Part shown: positions 1-7,800 of the stretch, one piece after another
Position numbering within the stretch: the first letter of the stretch is position 1
Layout of the letters: the number at the start of each line of letters is the position of its first letter
Source of the DNA: Aureimonas populi
Lineage (GTDB): Bacteria; Pseudomonadota; Alphaproteobacteria; Rhizobiales; Rhizobiaceae
Length of the DNA: 64,000 nt
Assembly (NCBI RefSeq): GCF_017815515.1
Contig: NZ_CP072611.1
Span: 3,348,001-3,412,000 of the forward strand
Reading direction: 5' to 3'
The notes under the pieces: generated by a model
The model's database searches: none
Told to the model about the DNA's origin: nothing
The model's input: only the letters and a program-made list of their open reading frames with translations
Translations under genes and position numbers: made by a program

Positions 1-830
1 TGGGCTTCGTCTCGGCCGTCGGCGCGGGCGTGCGCCACATCAAGGAAGGCGACCGCGTCGGCGTGCCCTGGCTCTACACCGCCTGCGGCCACTGCCGCCA
101 CTGCCTGGGCGGTTGGGAGACGCTCTGCCACGAGCAGGAGAACACCGGCTACTCGGTCAATGGCGGCTTTGCCGATTATGTGGTGGCCGACCCCAACTTC
201 GTGGGCCACCTGCCCAAGGAGATCGACTTCCTGGAGATCGCGCCCATCCTGTGCGCGGGCGTCACGGTCTACAAGGGCCTGAAAGTGACGGACACCAAGC
301 CCGGCGACTGGGTGGTGATCTCGGGCATCGGCGGCCTCGGGCACCTGGCCGTGCAGTACGCCAAGGCCATGGGGATGAACGTGGCGGCGGTCGATATCGA
401 CGACGCCAAGCTCGACCTGGCGCGCCGCCTCGGCGCCACCCTCACGGTCAACGCCCGCAACGAGGACCCCGCCGCCGTGATCCGCAAGGAGACCGATGGC
501 GGCGCCAACGGCGTCCTCGTCACCGCCGTCAGCAACAAGGCGTTCGAGCAGGCCATCGGCATGGTCGGGCGCGGCGGCACGGTGGCGCTGAACGGCCTGC
601 CGCCGGGTGACTTCCCGCTCGACATCTTCGGCCTCGTGCTGAACGGCGTCACCGTGCGCGGCTCCATCGTCGGCACCCGCCTCGATCTTCAGGAGGCGAT
701 CGACTTCGCGGCCGAAGGCAAGGTGAAGGCGACGGTGGCCTCCGGCAAGCTGGAGGACATCAACGACATCTTCGCCAAAATGCACAAGGGCGCGATCGAG
801 GGCCGCATCGTCCTCGATCTCGCGGCCTGA
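1..830 (+). CDS. adhP: Zinc-dependent alcohol dehydrogenase AdhP, 5' end cut by the window edge
   Basis: Medium-chain zinc alcohol dehydrogenase that oxidises primary alcohols to aldehydes with NAD. The reading frame is open from base 3, so the start and the first catalytic zinc ligands lie outside the window. Visible features are the four-cysteine structural zinc loop (CGHCRHC followed by ETLC), the continuation with a second catalytic-region cysteine (APILCAG), and a Rossmann nucleotide site (GIGGLGHLA) followed by the acidic residue (VDIDD) that favours NAD over NADP. About 275 residues remain of the usual 340. The next gene starts 4 bases after the stop and is a DUF779 protein, a common partner of alcohol and aldehyde dehydrogenases. 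The family is clear; the natural substrate is not. Confidence 0.95.
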   Translation, partial: GFVSAVGAGVRHIKEGDRVGVPWLYTACGHCRHCLGGWETLCHEQENTGYSVNGGFADYVVADPNFVGHLPKEIDFLEIAPILCAGVTVYKGLKVTDTKPGDWVVISGIGGLGHLAVQYAKAMGMNVAAVDIDDAKLDLARRLGATLTVNARNEDPAAVIRKETDGGANGVLVTAVSNKAFEQAIGMVGRGGTVALNGLPPGDFPLDIFGLVLNGVTVRGSIVGTRLDLQEAIDFAAEGKVKATVASGKLEDINDIFAKMHKGAIEGRIVLDLAA

Positions 831-834
831 GGCC

Positions 835-1191
835 ATGGGCCGGGCCGTGCAGGAAAAGGTCTCCGCCACGCCGGCCGCGCTGGAGCTGCTGGCCGAGATC
901 GTGGCTGACCACGGCCCGGTCCTCTTCCACCAGTCGGGGGGCTGCTGCGACGGCTCTTCGCCCATGTGCTACCCGGCCGCCGATTTCATGATCGGCGACC
1001 GGGACGTGCTTCTTGGCCATATCGGCGGCGCGCCGTTCTATATCGGCGCCGCCCAGTACGACGCCTGGAAGCATACCGACCTCGTCATCGACGTGGTGCC
1101 CGGGCGCGGCGGCATGTTCTCCCTCGACAACGGTCGGGAACGCCGCTTCCTGACCCGCTCGACGCTCTGCGCCGTTCCCGGCCCCGCGTAA
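835..1191 (+). CDS. DUF779 domain-containing protein
   Basis: A 118-residue protein of the DUF779 family, which is usually encoded beside NAD-dependent alcohol or aldehyde dehydrogenases and has no established biochemical role. The middle carries a cysteine pair in a glycine-rich stretch (SGGCCDGSSPMC), consistent with metal binding or redox chemistry, but this is inference. It starts 4 bases after adhP stops, so the two genes are almost certainly co-transcribed. No signal peptide or membrane segment is seen, so it should be cytoplasmic. Length matches the family. Confidence 0.9.
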   Translation: MGRAVQEKVSATPAALELLAEIVADHGPVLFHQSGGCCDGSSPMCYPAADFMIGDRDVLLGHIGGAPFYIGAAQYDAWKHTDLVIDVVPGRGGMFSLDNGRERRFLTRSTLCAVPGPA

Positions 1192-1344
1192 GGCTGGAGC
1201 GCACCGCCGGCAAAGCTTCATGAGGAAAGCTGCGGGGAAAGCGAGGATGGCCCCGAAGCTGCCCGAATATGGCCGGCGATCGAAACTAGGCCACAACGAC
1301 CGGGCCGGCCGGAACAGCCGGCGGCCGTTTGTGGAGACGTTTCG

Positions 1345-2211
1345 ATGACGAAGACTGCCCTTCCGCCTCTTATGGCGGCCCTGATGCTCGGCTTATCCAG
1401 CATGGCGGCGGCGGCCGAGGACCGTGTGGTGGAGACCGCGCGGGAGATCGAGCAGCGGCTGGGGGCGCGGGTGGGGCTGGCCATCCATGATCTGGAGAGC
1501 GGCACGAGCTGGCGTCACAATGCCGACGAGCGCTTTCCCATGGCCAGCACGTTCAAGGCTCTCGCCTGCGCCGGGCTTCTGGCCAGGGTCGACGCTGGCG
1601 AGGAGGACGCCGGACGCACCGTGACCATCGAGGCGGAAGACCTCGTCGCCCACGCGCCCGTCACCGAAAAGCTGGTGGGCCAGGAGGTTTCGCTGCACGA
1701 TCTCTGCGCGGCGACGATGGCCACGAGCGACAACCCGGCCGCCAACGCGATCATCGACAGCCTGGGCGGCCCCGGCGGCGTGACCGCCTTCGTGCGCTCC
1801 CTCGGCGACGAGACGACGCGGCTGGACCGGCGGGAAACGGAGTTGAACGAGGGCACGCCGGGCGACCCGAGGGACACCACCTCCCCCGCAGCCATCTCTG
1901 CCACGCTGCGCGAGCTGGTGCTGGGAAGCGCGCTTTCGGCAGGCTCGCGCGGGCAGCTTACGGAGTGGCTGGTCGCGAACGAGGTCGGCGGCCCGCTACT
2001 GCGCGCCGGCATCCCCGCCGGCTGGCGCATCGGCGACAGGACCGGGGCCGGCGGGCACGGCACGCGCGGCATCGTCGCCGTGATGTGGCCGCCCGAGCGC
2101 GAGCCGATCGTCGCCGCCATCTACGTCACCGAGACGGCTGCCTCCATGGACGATCGCAACCTCGCCATCGCCGAGATCGGCCGCGCCCTTTCCGCCGCCA
2201 TCGCCGAGTAA
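1345..2211 (+). CDS. bla: Class A (serine) beta-lactamase
   Basis: Periplasmic serine beta-lactamase of 288 residues that hydrolyses the beta-lactam ring through an acyl-enzyme. A signal peptide occupies about residues 1-24. Catalytic motifs are in order: STFK at 68-71 (nucleophile and lysine), SDN at 128-130, the omega-loop ETELN at 164-168 with the general base glutamate, and RTG at 232-234 where most class A enzymes have KTG or KSG. Arginine at this place is known from carbenicillin-hydrolysing CARB/PSE enzymes, so activity is still expected. The gene stands alone; no LysR-type ampR neighbour is present. It looks chromosomal, with base composition like the surroundings and no mobile element nearby. 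The hydrolysis spectrum cannot be read from sequence. Confidence 0.93.
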   Translation: MTKTALPPLMAALMLGLSSMAAAAEDRVVETAREIEQRLGARVGLAIHDLESGTSWRHNADERFPMASTFKALACAGLLARVDAGEEDAGRTVTIEAEDLVAHAPVTEKLVGQEVSLHDLCAATMATSDNPAANAIIDSLGGPGGVTAFVRSLGDETTRLDRRETELNEGTPGDPRDTTSPAAISATLRELVLGSALSAGSRGQLTEWLVANEVGGPLLRAGIPAGWRIGDRTGAGGHGTRGIVAVMWPPEREPIVAAIYVTETAASMDDRNLAIAEIGRALSAAIAE

Positions 2212-2277
2212 GAGCCTCCAGGCCCGCGCAGCGCTCGCCGCCTCATGCGCCGGAGCGTCCCTACTCCCGACCCGGCT

Positions 2278-3372
2278 TCAGAGGGATCGCTGCTTCCTGC
2301 GTTCCATGACCGTGGCGACGGCCAGCATTGCGAGAACGACCATCAGGGCGCAGAGGAGATAGGCGGTCTGCGTCCGTCCCAGCGAGAACCAGAGGCCCGC
2401 CAGGGCGTAGGTCAGCGGGATGCTGAAGGCGTAGCAGGGCAGCGTGTGCCGGCCGATCAGGGACAACCAGCCCAGCCATTCCTGCGCTCGACGGTCGATG
2501 AGCGTCAGAAGCGACATCAGCGCCAGGATGACCAGCGCCGCATGAGCCAGCCGGACCGGGCCCAGATTGGTTTTTCCCGAAAGCGGAACGTAATAGATCC
2601 CCAGCGCCTGTATCGCCAGGAAGAGACCGATACTCGCCGCGAGAATGATGACGATGGCGAGAGCAAAGGTTCTGTTTCGTTCGAGGAATTCAAACAGGAC
2701 GGACAGGAACCTGTACCGTCCGAGGACGACCGCGCCTATGAACAGGAACTGCCAGGTGAAGGGATTGAAGGTCCACAGCCAGTCGTCTTCCGGCAGGCCA
2801 CCGGGCACGTTCAACGTCAGCCCCATCGCGCCGGCCACATAGACCGCGCCGTAAATGGCGAGGGATGCGAGGATGACCCGGGCCGGATGCATTCGCAGCG
2901 GGCTCACCAGAAGCGCGGTGAGCAGCAGCAGTGCGGTGTAGAGCGCCAGGACATCCGTGAAGAGAGGCTGGACAAGCAACACCGCGAACAGCGCGAATCC
3001 CGAAACGGGGCTTTCCATGAAGAAGGCAAAGCCGCTCGCGTCCCGGATCTCGGGGCTGAGAACCGCGATGATCATCCAGGAGGAGATGAAGGCGGCGACA
3101 TTGACCGCATACAGGGTCCCTGCCCGCCGCAGGAGCAGCTTCTCGGGGTTCTCCTTCGAGAGATAAACCAGTCCGACCATGTAGCCGGAGAGGAAGACGA
3201 AAATCTCCGCCGCGGACGAATAGCCGTAGAGGGTCAAGGTCGGAACCTGCCACCCGTCGAACTCCAGGCGGTTCGGGATGACCGCGACGTGATTGATCGC
3301 GATGCTCAGCATCGCGAACCCCCGCAGCAGATCGATCCGATTGTCTCGTTTCGATTTACGTAGATTTTCCAA
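2278..3372 (-). CDS. opgC: OpgC-family membrane acyltransferase (succinyl transfer to periplasmic glucans)
   Basis: Integral inner-membrane protein of 364 residues with about ten hydrophobic segments and the N-terminal motif RIDLLRGFAML, characteristic of the OpgC/MdoC family, which adds succinyl groups to osmoregulated periplasmic glucans. The chosen start is TTG, because the conserved motif begins only 12 residues in and no ATG or GTG lies upstream of it in frame; a GAGG sits at good spacing before it. No opgG/opgH gene is nearby. Base composition looks somewhat less G+C-rich than its neighbours, which may hint at transfer, but this was not measured. Other acyltransferase-3-like substrates remain possible. 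Confidence 0.85.
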   Translation of the reverse strand: MENLRKSKRDNRIDLLRGFAMLSIAINHVAVIPNRLEFDGWQVPTLTLYGYSSAAEIFVFLSGYMVGLVYLSKENPEKLLLRRAGTLYAVNVAAFISSWMIIAVLSPEIRDASGFAFFMESPVSGFALFAVLLVQPLFTDVLALYTALLLLTALLVSPLRMHPARVILASLAIYGAVYVAGAMGLTLNVPGGLPEDDWLWTFNPFTWQFLFIGAVVLGRYRFLSVLFEFLERNRTFALAIVIILAASIGLFLAIQALGIYYVPLSGKTNLGPVRLAHAALVILALMSLLTLIDRRAQEWLGWLSLIGRHTLPCYAFSIPLTYALAGLWFSLGRTQTAYLLCALMVVLAMLAVATVMERRKQRSL

Positions 3373-3476
3373 GGAATTGCCTCATTCTCAACTTTGTGAC
3401 ACGGCCTCGCGGGATGCGGCTTCTCGCACCTGCGAAGACATTTTCGTCACGGAAAGTTGACCAGAGGCGGGCCAGG

Positions 3477-3494
3477 AATCACTGCAAAGTGATT
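3477..3494. promoter_or_regulatory. Perfect inverted repeat upstream of opgC
   Basis: AATCACT and AGTGATT flank a GCAA spacer, giving a perfect 7-base dyad about 105 bases before the opgC start, inside the 280-base gap between opgC and tRNA-Cys. It could be an operator for opgC. A second small dyad (GGAGGC, TTG, GCCTCC) lies at 3512-3526. No promoter boxes are obvious. Confidence 0.3.
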
Positions 3495-3652
3495 TAGTTC
3501 ACGGATGGAGAGGAGGCTTGGCCTCCGACCGATCCGCTTACACAGGGAACGACCGGGGACCTATTTTCCTGAATGGGGCGGGGATCGTTTTCAGAATGGT
3601 TCTGCGGCCACTTGCGCAAACCCATATGCGCCAGTAGGTAGGGCCGCGTTGG

Positions 3653-3726
3653 GGCCTCGTGGCGGAGTGGTTACGCAGAGGACTGCAAATCCTTGCACGC
3701 CGGTTCGATTCCGGCCGAGGCCTCCA
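3653..3726 (+). tRNA. tRNA-Cys (anticodon GCA)
   Basis: The sequence folds into a complete cloverleaf. The acceptor stem GGCCTCG (3653-3659) pairs with CGAGGCC (3716-3722). The D arm has GAGTGGTTA in the loop, the anticodon stem GAGGA/TCCTT carries the loop CTGCAAA with anticodon GCA, and the T arm is GCCGG-TTCGATT-CCGGC. The discriminator base is T (U73), as expected for cysteine tRNAs, and the CCA end is encoded at 3724-3726. Confidence 0.97.
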
Positions 3727-3940
3727 CTGCCTCCGTCCATGTTGAAATGGTTGAGCTTTCCGCCCGTTTCACGACACTGGACGGCCGGCGCGCATGCGGC
3801 CGCGTCTCGACGTCATCCGCTCGCGTCCCATTCGCCTCGCGGACCATCGGCCGCTGGGCCTGACCTCGCTCCGGGCAGGCCTTCATCAATGGTTCGGATG
3901 GGGTAGCGTAAGCTTGGCCCCTCACAGGAAAGGCACGCCC

Positions 3941-4255
3941 ATGAAGAATGCCCTCACCCTCGCCGCCCTTATCGCGATCGGCACGCCCGCGCTGGCGCAG
4001 GAGGACGAGGTGGTGAGCTTCGGTCGCGCGCTGGCGGAATCGAACTGCGCCAGTTGCCATGCCATCGGCCGTGAGGACGAGAGCGCCCATCCCGAGGCGG
4101 TCCCGTTTCGCGAACTGTCCGAGCGCTATCCGATCGACGCGCTGGAGGAAGCCTTCGCGGAGGGCATCCAGGTGGGGCACCCGGACATGCCCATGTTTCA
4201 GGCCGAGCCGGACCAGATCGAGGCGATCCTCGCCTATATCGAGACCGTGCAATAG
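3941..4255 (+). CDS. Small periplasmic c-type cytochrome
   Basis: A 104-residue secreted monohaem cytochrome c, presumably an electron carrier. A signal peptide covers about residues 1-19 (cleaved after ALA). The haem-attachment motif CASCH is at residues 36-40, and the C-terminal stretch HPDMPMF offers a methionine as sixth iron ligand. The ATG at 3941 was chosen over earlier in-frame starts because the signal peptide begins there and an AGGAAAGG-like ribosome site precedes it. It stands alone between tRNA-Cys and a small membrane protein, so the redox partner is unknown. Confidence 0.88.
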   Translation: MKNALTLAALIAIGTPALAQEDEVVSFGRALAESNCASCHAIGREDESAHPEAVPFRELSERYPIDALEEAFAEGIQVGHPDMPMFQAEPDQIEAILAYIETVQ

Positions 4256-4369
4256 CGGCCGGTTCGCCGGCTTCCATCATCCCGCCAACGGCCGCAGGCC
4301 GCCGATCCATGGGAGGCGTCCGGCCTGCGACGTCCCGGAACCGGCGCCCGGCCGCCCTGCCCTTCCTGC

Positions 4370-4531
4370 CTAGAAGACGGCGAGATAGCGCAGCAGCGAG
4401 ATGATGCCGATGATGATGACGATAATCCGCACGATCTGCTTGATATTGCCCTCGAGCGGCAGTTTCTCGACCAGCCACAGGACGAGGACGATCACCAGGA
4501 CGGTGATCAACAGGCTGATGAGGATATTCAT
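4370..4531 (-). CDS. Small membrane protein, Thivi_2564 family
   Basis: A 53-residue protein, nearly all hydrophobic: one membrane segment at about residues 2-21, a short polar loop (EKLPLEGNIKQ) and a second membrane segment at about 32-52. This matches the small Thivi_2564-type family found across proteobacteria, whose function is unknown. It begins MNILISLL and is preceded on its strand by GGGGGACTTC, a usable ribosome site. It is convergent with the cytochrome gene. The identification rests on the family pattern as remembered, not on a search. Confidence 0.75.
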   Translation of the reverse strand: MNILISLLITVLVIVLVLWLVEKLPLEGNIKQIVRIIVIIIGIISLLRYLAVF

Positions 4532-4718
4532 GAAGTCCCCCTATCCCGCTGCGCAGCGGTAAAAGCGCACGCCCGTGAGCGGGGGTGCTTCCCGCCTTTA
4601 TAGGGCCGGCGAAATCGACGGCGAATCCACGCATGGGCGCAGGCCGCGCGTCGGATGCAGGAAACCATTCGGGCGAAACGAGCGTTTGGACGGCAACGAA
4701 ACAGCTATGGAGCTTTTC

Positions 4719-5048
4719 ATGCGTACCGCCCTTCTGGCCGCTTCGGCCGCCGCCATCGCCTTTGCCGCGCCCGCCTTCGCGCAGACGACGACCACCACCA
4801 CGACGACAGTCATCGAGGAGACGACCGCCTCGCCGGTGATCGAGATTCCCGCTCCGGTGCGCACCTATGTGGTCGAGCAGGCGCGGCCTTCGGTGACGCT
4901 GGAAGGGCGCGTGGTGCGCGGTGAGATCCTGCCCGATACCGTCGAGTATTACGAGATCCCCGAGCAGCCGGACTACGCCTACACCATCGTCAACGACCAG
5001 CGCGTGATCGTGCGTCCGTCCACTCGGGAAATCATCGAGGTCTACTGA
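4719..5048 (+). CDS. Secreted DUF1236-domain protein
   Basis: A 109-residue exported protein with a signal peptide (cleavage near APAFAQ), a run of eight threonines just after it, and a C-terminal DUF1236-type domain rich in Tyr and Val that ends in STREIIEVY. DUF1236 proteins are small periplasmic or surface proteins common in Rhizobiales, function unknown. The ATG at 4719 is preferred because GGAG lies 6 bases before it; a start at 4707 would add MELF. A clear terminator follows at 5088. Confidence 0.8.
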   Translation: MRTALLAASAAAIAFAAPAFAQTTTTTTTTVIEETTASPVIEIPAPVRTYVVEQARPSVTLEGRVVRGEILPDTVEYYEIPEQPDYAYTIVNDQRVIVRPSTREIIEVY

Positions 5049-5087
5049 TTCTCCGTCGGCCGCCTTCCGGCCACGGTGAAAGCAAGG

Positions 5088-5120
5088 GCGAGGAAGCCAT
5101 CAGGCTGCCTCGCCTTTTTT
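5088..5120 (+). terminator. Rho-independent terminator after the DUF1236 gene
   Basis: GCGAGGAAGCC and GGCTGCCTCGC form an 11-base stem with one mismatch around an ATCA loop, followed directly by six T. It lies 40 bases after the stop of the gene ending at 5048. Confidence 0.85.
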
Positions 5121-5141
5121 GTGCCTCCCGTCCGGGCGCCC

Positions 5142-5231
5142 TTAGCGCTTTGCCGCCGGCGCCGTGCCGTGGAACAGCGTCGACGAGCCGTCCTTGCCGT
5201 GGACGAGATAGAATGTCGGGATCATGGGCAT
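5142..5231 (-). CDS. Very small hypothetical protein (29 residues)
   Basis: A short frame encoding 29 residues that starts MPMIPTFYLVHGKDG and ends APAAKR. A strong GGAGGAG ribosome-binding site sits 6 bases before the ATG, which is the main reason to believe it. No domain is recognised and no membrane segment is seen. Conservation in related genomes would decide whether it is real. Confidence 0.45.
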   Translation of the reverse strand: MPMIPTFYLVHGKDGSSTLFHGTAPAAKR

Positions 5232-5344
5232 GGCATTCTCCTCCTCAGATCAGCCCGGCCTCTTGCCGGTTGCAGGAGGATCGTGCGCCCAAGGGGCTGA
5301 AAGAACGCTTAAACACGTCCCGGCCCCTTGGCGTCGCCGCCGGT

Positions 5345-5518
5345 TCAGTCGTGGTCGCCCGGTTCGTCGTATTCCGCCGGCCGGCCCCGGTTCGGCAGCT
5401 TCGCCTGCTCGCGATTGATCTTCTCGGTCGCCGTCTCGGGCCGCGTCGGCGGCGAAACGTCCGGCCGCCCCTCGGCCTCCGGAGTCTCGCCCGGCCGGCC
5501 GGGCTCGCGGCCGGTCAC
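5345..5518 (-). CDS. Small hypothetical protein, translationally coupled to the acidic protein upstream
   Basis: A 57-residue, Pro/Glu/Arg-rich, probably disordered protein that begins TGREPGRPGE after its initiator and ends DEPGDHD. Its GTG start overlaps the TGA stop of the preceding gene (GTGA, 5515-5518), an arrangement typical of translational coupling. No family is recognised. The overlap and open frame support it; low-complexity composition limits certainty. Confidence 0.5.
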   Translation of the reverse strand: MTGREPGRPGETPEAEGRPDVSPPTRPETATEKINREQAKLPNRGRPAEYDEPGDHD

Positions 5519-5847
5519 GAGGGCTTGCCCGTGGGGGACGGCGCCGCATCCGGTGCCGGCTGGTGGAGATCCCGCTCGTCGATCCCGAAGGCTTCGGCCA
5601 CGGAAAGGTCGCTGCCCTTCCGCTCCGATGGGCCGTCATCGAGAATGGCGGGATCGTTGAACTTGCCCACATTGATCAGGTCGTTGTCGGCGGCGTCGAG
5701 CGCCCCGGCAGGCCGCTCGTCCTCGCCCGCCGTCTCGTCCTCCTCCAGGCCCGCGTCGCCATCGGGCACGATGACATCGGGGTCCAGCGGCTTGCCGGCC
5801 GGCAGCTTGTCGTTGGGGTTTTCGGTGGCTTCGTCGATGCGGGACAT
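5515..5847 (-). CDS. Acidic, probably disordered hypothetical protein
   Basis: A 110-residue protein very rich in Asp, Glu, Pro and Ala, without a signal peptide or membrane segment. It begins MSRIDEATENPND and contains an extended acidic stretch near residues 29-45. An AAGGAG ribosome site is well placed before the ATG. It resembles short unstructured proteins of unknown role common in Rhizobiales. Its stop overlaps the GTG of a second small gene, so the two form a mini-operon. Confidence 0.6.
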   Translation of the reverse strand: MSRIDEATENPNDKLPAGKPLDPDVIVPDGDAGLEEDETAGEDERPAGALDAADNDLINVGKFNDPAILDDGPSERKGSDLSVAEAFGIDERDLHQPAPDAAPSPTGKPS

Positions 5848-6030
5848 GGCGAACTCCTTCGCGCTCCTGTCGACAAGGAAGCCCGCGCGCCGGCCATTGT
5901 TCCGCCGAAGGCGTTCGCGCGAGGAGCCGGAAGCGACGCGGCAAGGCGACGCGGCTTCCAGCGATGGGAACCTTCGGCCCCGTTCCGCGTAATGGGGGCG
6001 TTCCGTTTCATGCTCATGGGGGAGTCCACG

Positions 6031-6333
6031 ATGGAGCACAACCTCTTCGCCGAGCCCGTTCGGGTCTTCGCCGGTCTCGGCGTTCCGCGCGAGATCAAGA
6101 CCGTCTTCCAGGCCTATACCTTCCTGATGGAAATGCCCGGCCATCGCGACCGGGCCGATCATATCGTCGCGCGCAAGGCGTGTCTTGCCGCCATGAACCA
6201 TCGGGTCGAGGCGCAGACCGCCCGGAGCGCGTTCGCCGCCTTCGCGCGCCGGGTGGGAATCCTGGTGCCGGAGGTGGACGAAGCGGCGGCCGCCCAGGTG
6301 CTGGCGGGCGGCGGCAGCCGAACGCCGGCCTGA
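6031..6333 (+). CDS. DUF982 domain-containing protein
   Basis: A 100-residue protein of the DUF982 family, a short domain found almost only in Rhizobiales, often in many copies and without known function. The family pattern is visible in the N-terminal strand region (VRVFAGLGVPREIKTV), a central helix (AFQAYTFLMEMPG) and a C-terminal helix. GGGGGAG lies 6 bases before the ATG at 6031, which decides this start over the in-frame ATG at 6010. It stands alone between two oppositely directed genes. Confidence 0.82.
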   Translation: MEHNLFAEPVRVFAGLGVPREIKTVFQAYTFLMEMPGHRDRADHIVARKACLAAMNHRVEAQTARSAFAAFARRVGILVPEVDEAAAAQVLAGGGSRTPA

Positions 6334-6370
6334 CCGGCGAGGCCGGGCGGCAACCGCCGCCCGGCCAAAC

Positions 6371-6877
6371 TCACGGCGCGCGGCGCTTGCGCTTCGGCGC
6401 GAGGATGGTCGCCAGCGTCACCGGCCGAAGCCCCTGCGGATCGACACCGACATCGTGCTGCCGCGTCACCGGCGTCAGCCGGCCATGCGAGTGGCCGTGC
6501 AGGTTGACCGACTTCTTGCCCATCTGGTTCCACGTGCGGAACGGGTAATGGCACAGGATCAGGCGGTGGCCGTCCACCACCATCTCGGCATAGTGCTGCA
6601 CGCTGCTCCACCCCCTCGCCTCCACCGTGTCGAGCGGGTCGTTGTTGCCGATGATGAGGTGCTTGCGGCCGTTCAACGAGGCGAGAAGCGCCTCGACGCC
6701 ATCCCTTGTGCCCCGCGCGAAGTCGCCGAGATGCCAGATTTCATCCTCGGGGCGGACGACCTCGTTCCACGAAGCGATCAGGGCCGCATCGTGCTCGCCC
6801 ATCGAAGGGAATGGCCGGCGGTCGATCCGCAGCACGCGAGGGTCGCCGAAATGGGTGTCGCCGGTGAAGTAGATCAT
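6371..6877 (-). CDS. Metallophosphoesterase (calcineurin-like fold)
   Basis: A 168-residue phosphoesterase of the small stand-alone type. The dimetal-site motifs appear in order: GDTHFGD at residues 6-12, HLGDF, GNND, CHYP and HGHSHG near residue 127. These supply the Asp, His and Asn ligands of the two-metal centre. No signal peptide is present, so it is cytoplasmic. Substrate is unknown; this subfamily includes proteins annotated as hydrolases of phosphomono- or diesters. It is divergent from the YkgJ-like gene at 6936. Confidence 0.9.
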   Translation of the reverse strand: MIYFTGDTHFGDPRVLRIDRRPFPSMGEHDAALIASWNEVVRPEDEIWHLGDFARGTRDGVEALLASLNGRKHLIIGNNDPLDTVEARGWSSVQHYAEMVVDGHRLILCHYPFRTWNQMGKKSVNLHGHSHGRLTPVTRQHDVGVDPQGLRPVTLATILAPKRKRRAP

Positions 6878-6935
6878 GCCAACGAACCGACGGGGGCGTT
6901 CTCCCGTTCCCGGCGGGCGCGTGCTATGGAGCGCG

Positions 6936-7232
6936 ATGATGCAATCCGCCGCCCCATTCGACTGCCAGGCCTGCGGGGCCTGCTGCGCCTACTCGGCCGA
7001 CTGGCCGCGCTTTTCCACCGAGCCCGACAGCGCCCTCGACGCATTGCCGCCCGAACTCGTCTCCGACGATCTCTCCGGTATGCGATGCGTAGGCACCCGC
7101 TGCTCGGCCCTTTCGGGCGTCGTCGGCGAGCGGACGGCCTGCACGATCTATGCGCTGAGGCCCGAGGTTTGCCGTGCCTGCATGCCGGGAGGCGAGGATT
7201 GCCTCATGGCGCGGCGGGGCCACGGCTTCTGA
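6936..7232 (+). CDS. YkgJ-family cysteine-cluster protein
   Basis: A 98-residue protein with the N-terminal cysteine signature CQACGACC, further cysteines at GMRCVGTRC, ACTIY and VCRACMPGGEDC. This spacing is that of the YkgJ (UPF0153) family, thought to bind Zn or an iron-sulfur cluster; the role is unknown. The ATG at 6936 is chosen because GGAG lies 4 bases before it; in-frame upstream starts would only add a low-complexity Arg/Pro-rich tail. Confidence 0.85.
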   Translation: MMQSAAPFDCQACGACCAYSADWPRFSTEPDSALDALPPELVSDDLSGMRCVGTRCSALSGVVGERTACTIYALRPEVCRACMPGGEDCLMARRGHGF

Positions 7233-7260
7233 CACCGCGCCCCGGCGCCCAGAGACGGCC

Positions 7261-7356
7261 CTATTCGCCCACGAAGATGCTGAGCAGGACCGCCACGCCG
7301 ACGGTGAGGTAAAATTGCGGACTGGCCTCGGCCAGGAATTCGAAAACAGCAGACAT
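7261..7356 (-). CDS. Single-span membrane peptide (31 residues)
   Basis: A 31-residue frame starting MSAVFEFLAEASPQF followed by a hydrophobic segment (YLTVGVAVLLSIFVGE) able to span the membrane once. GGGAGG is placed 5 bases before the ATG. No family is recognised. Very small membrane proteins of this type are common but hard to confirm from one sequence. Confidence 0.45.
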   Translation of the reverse strand: MSAVFEFLAEASPQFYLTVGVAVLLSIFVGE

Positions 7357-7589
7357 CGCAACCTCCCTTGCGGGACGGCTTGGAGGCCGCCCGCGCTCCA
7401 TGGCGCGAAGGCAGGCCGAAGGCCGCGATATTCCTGTTCCTCCCGCGAACGAGCGGCCTCCTCCGCACAATCGAGAATAGTACGTCCGCCTTAGCGGTCA
7501 AGCGCCAAGTCGCGACCGTCGAATACGAATTCGTGGGGTTGCCGGCGCCGTTCCGTGCGAGGATCGGCTTCAACCAGGAGGATAACGAG

Positions 7590-7724
7590 ATGGCCAAGGA
7601 ACAGCGTCGCGGATCGAAAGAGGTTCGTAAGCCCAAAAAGGTGGTGGAGAAGGCGGTCGTCGCCGCTCCCAGCCTGAAAGGCGGCCTCACGCCGCCCGCC
7701 GCCAGGCCCGCCAAGGCCAAGTGA
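7590..7724 (+). CDS. Small basic conserved protein
   Basis: A 44-residue, lysine- and arginine-rich protein starting MAKEQRRGSKEVRKPKK and ending ARPAKAK. AGGAGG lies 7 bases before the ATG, which fixes the start. Similar basic peptides beginning MAK and carrying EVRKPKK-like runs occur widely in Rhizobiales, as I recall; function unknown, possibly nucleic-acid or ribosome associated. Confidence 0.6.
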   Translation: MAKEQRRGSKEVRKPKKVVEKAVVAAPSLKGGLTPPAARPAKAK

Positions 7725-7800
7725 GCACGAAGGCGCCGGAGCGGCCAGCCGCCCGGCGCTGCCTCTGAAGGCGGGAGGCACGGCAGGCGCGCGCCGGCCG

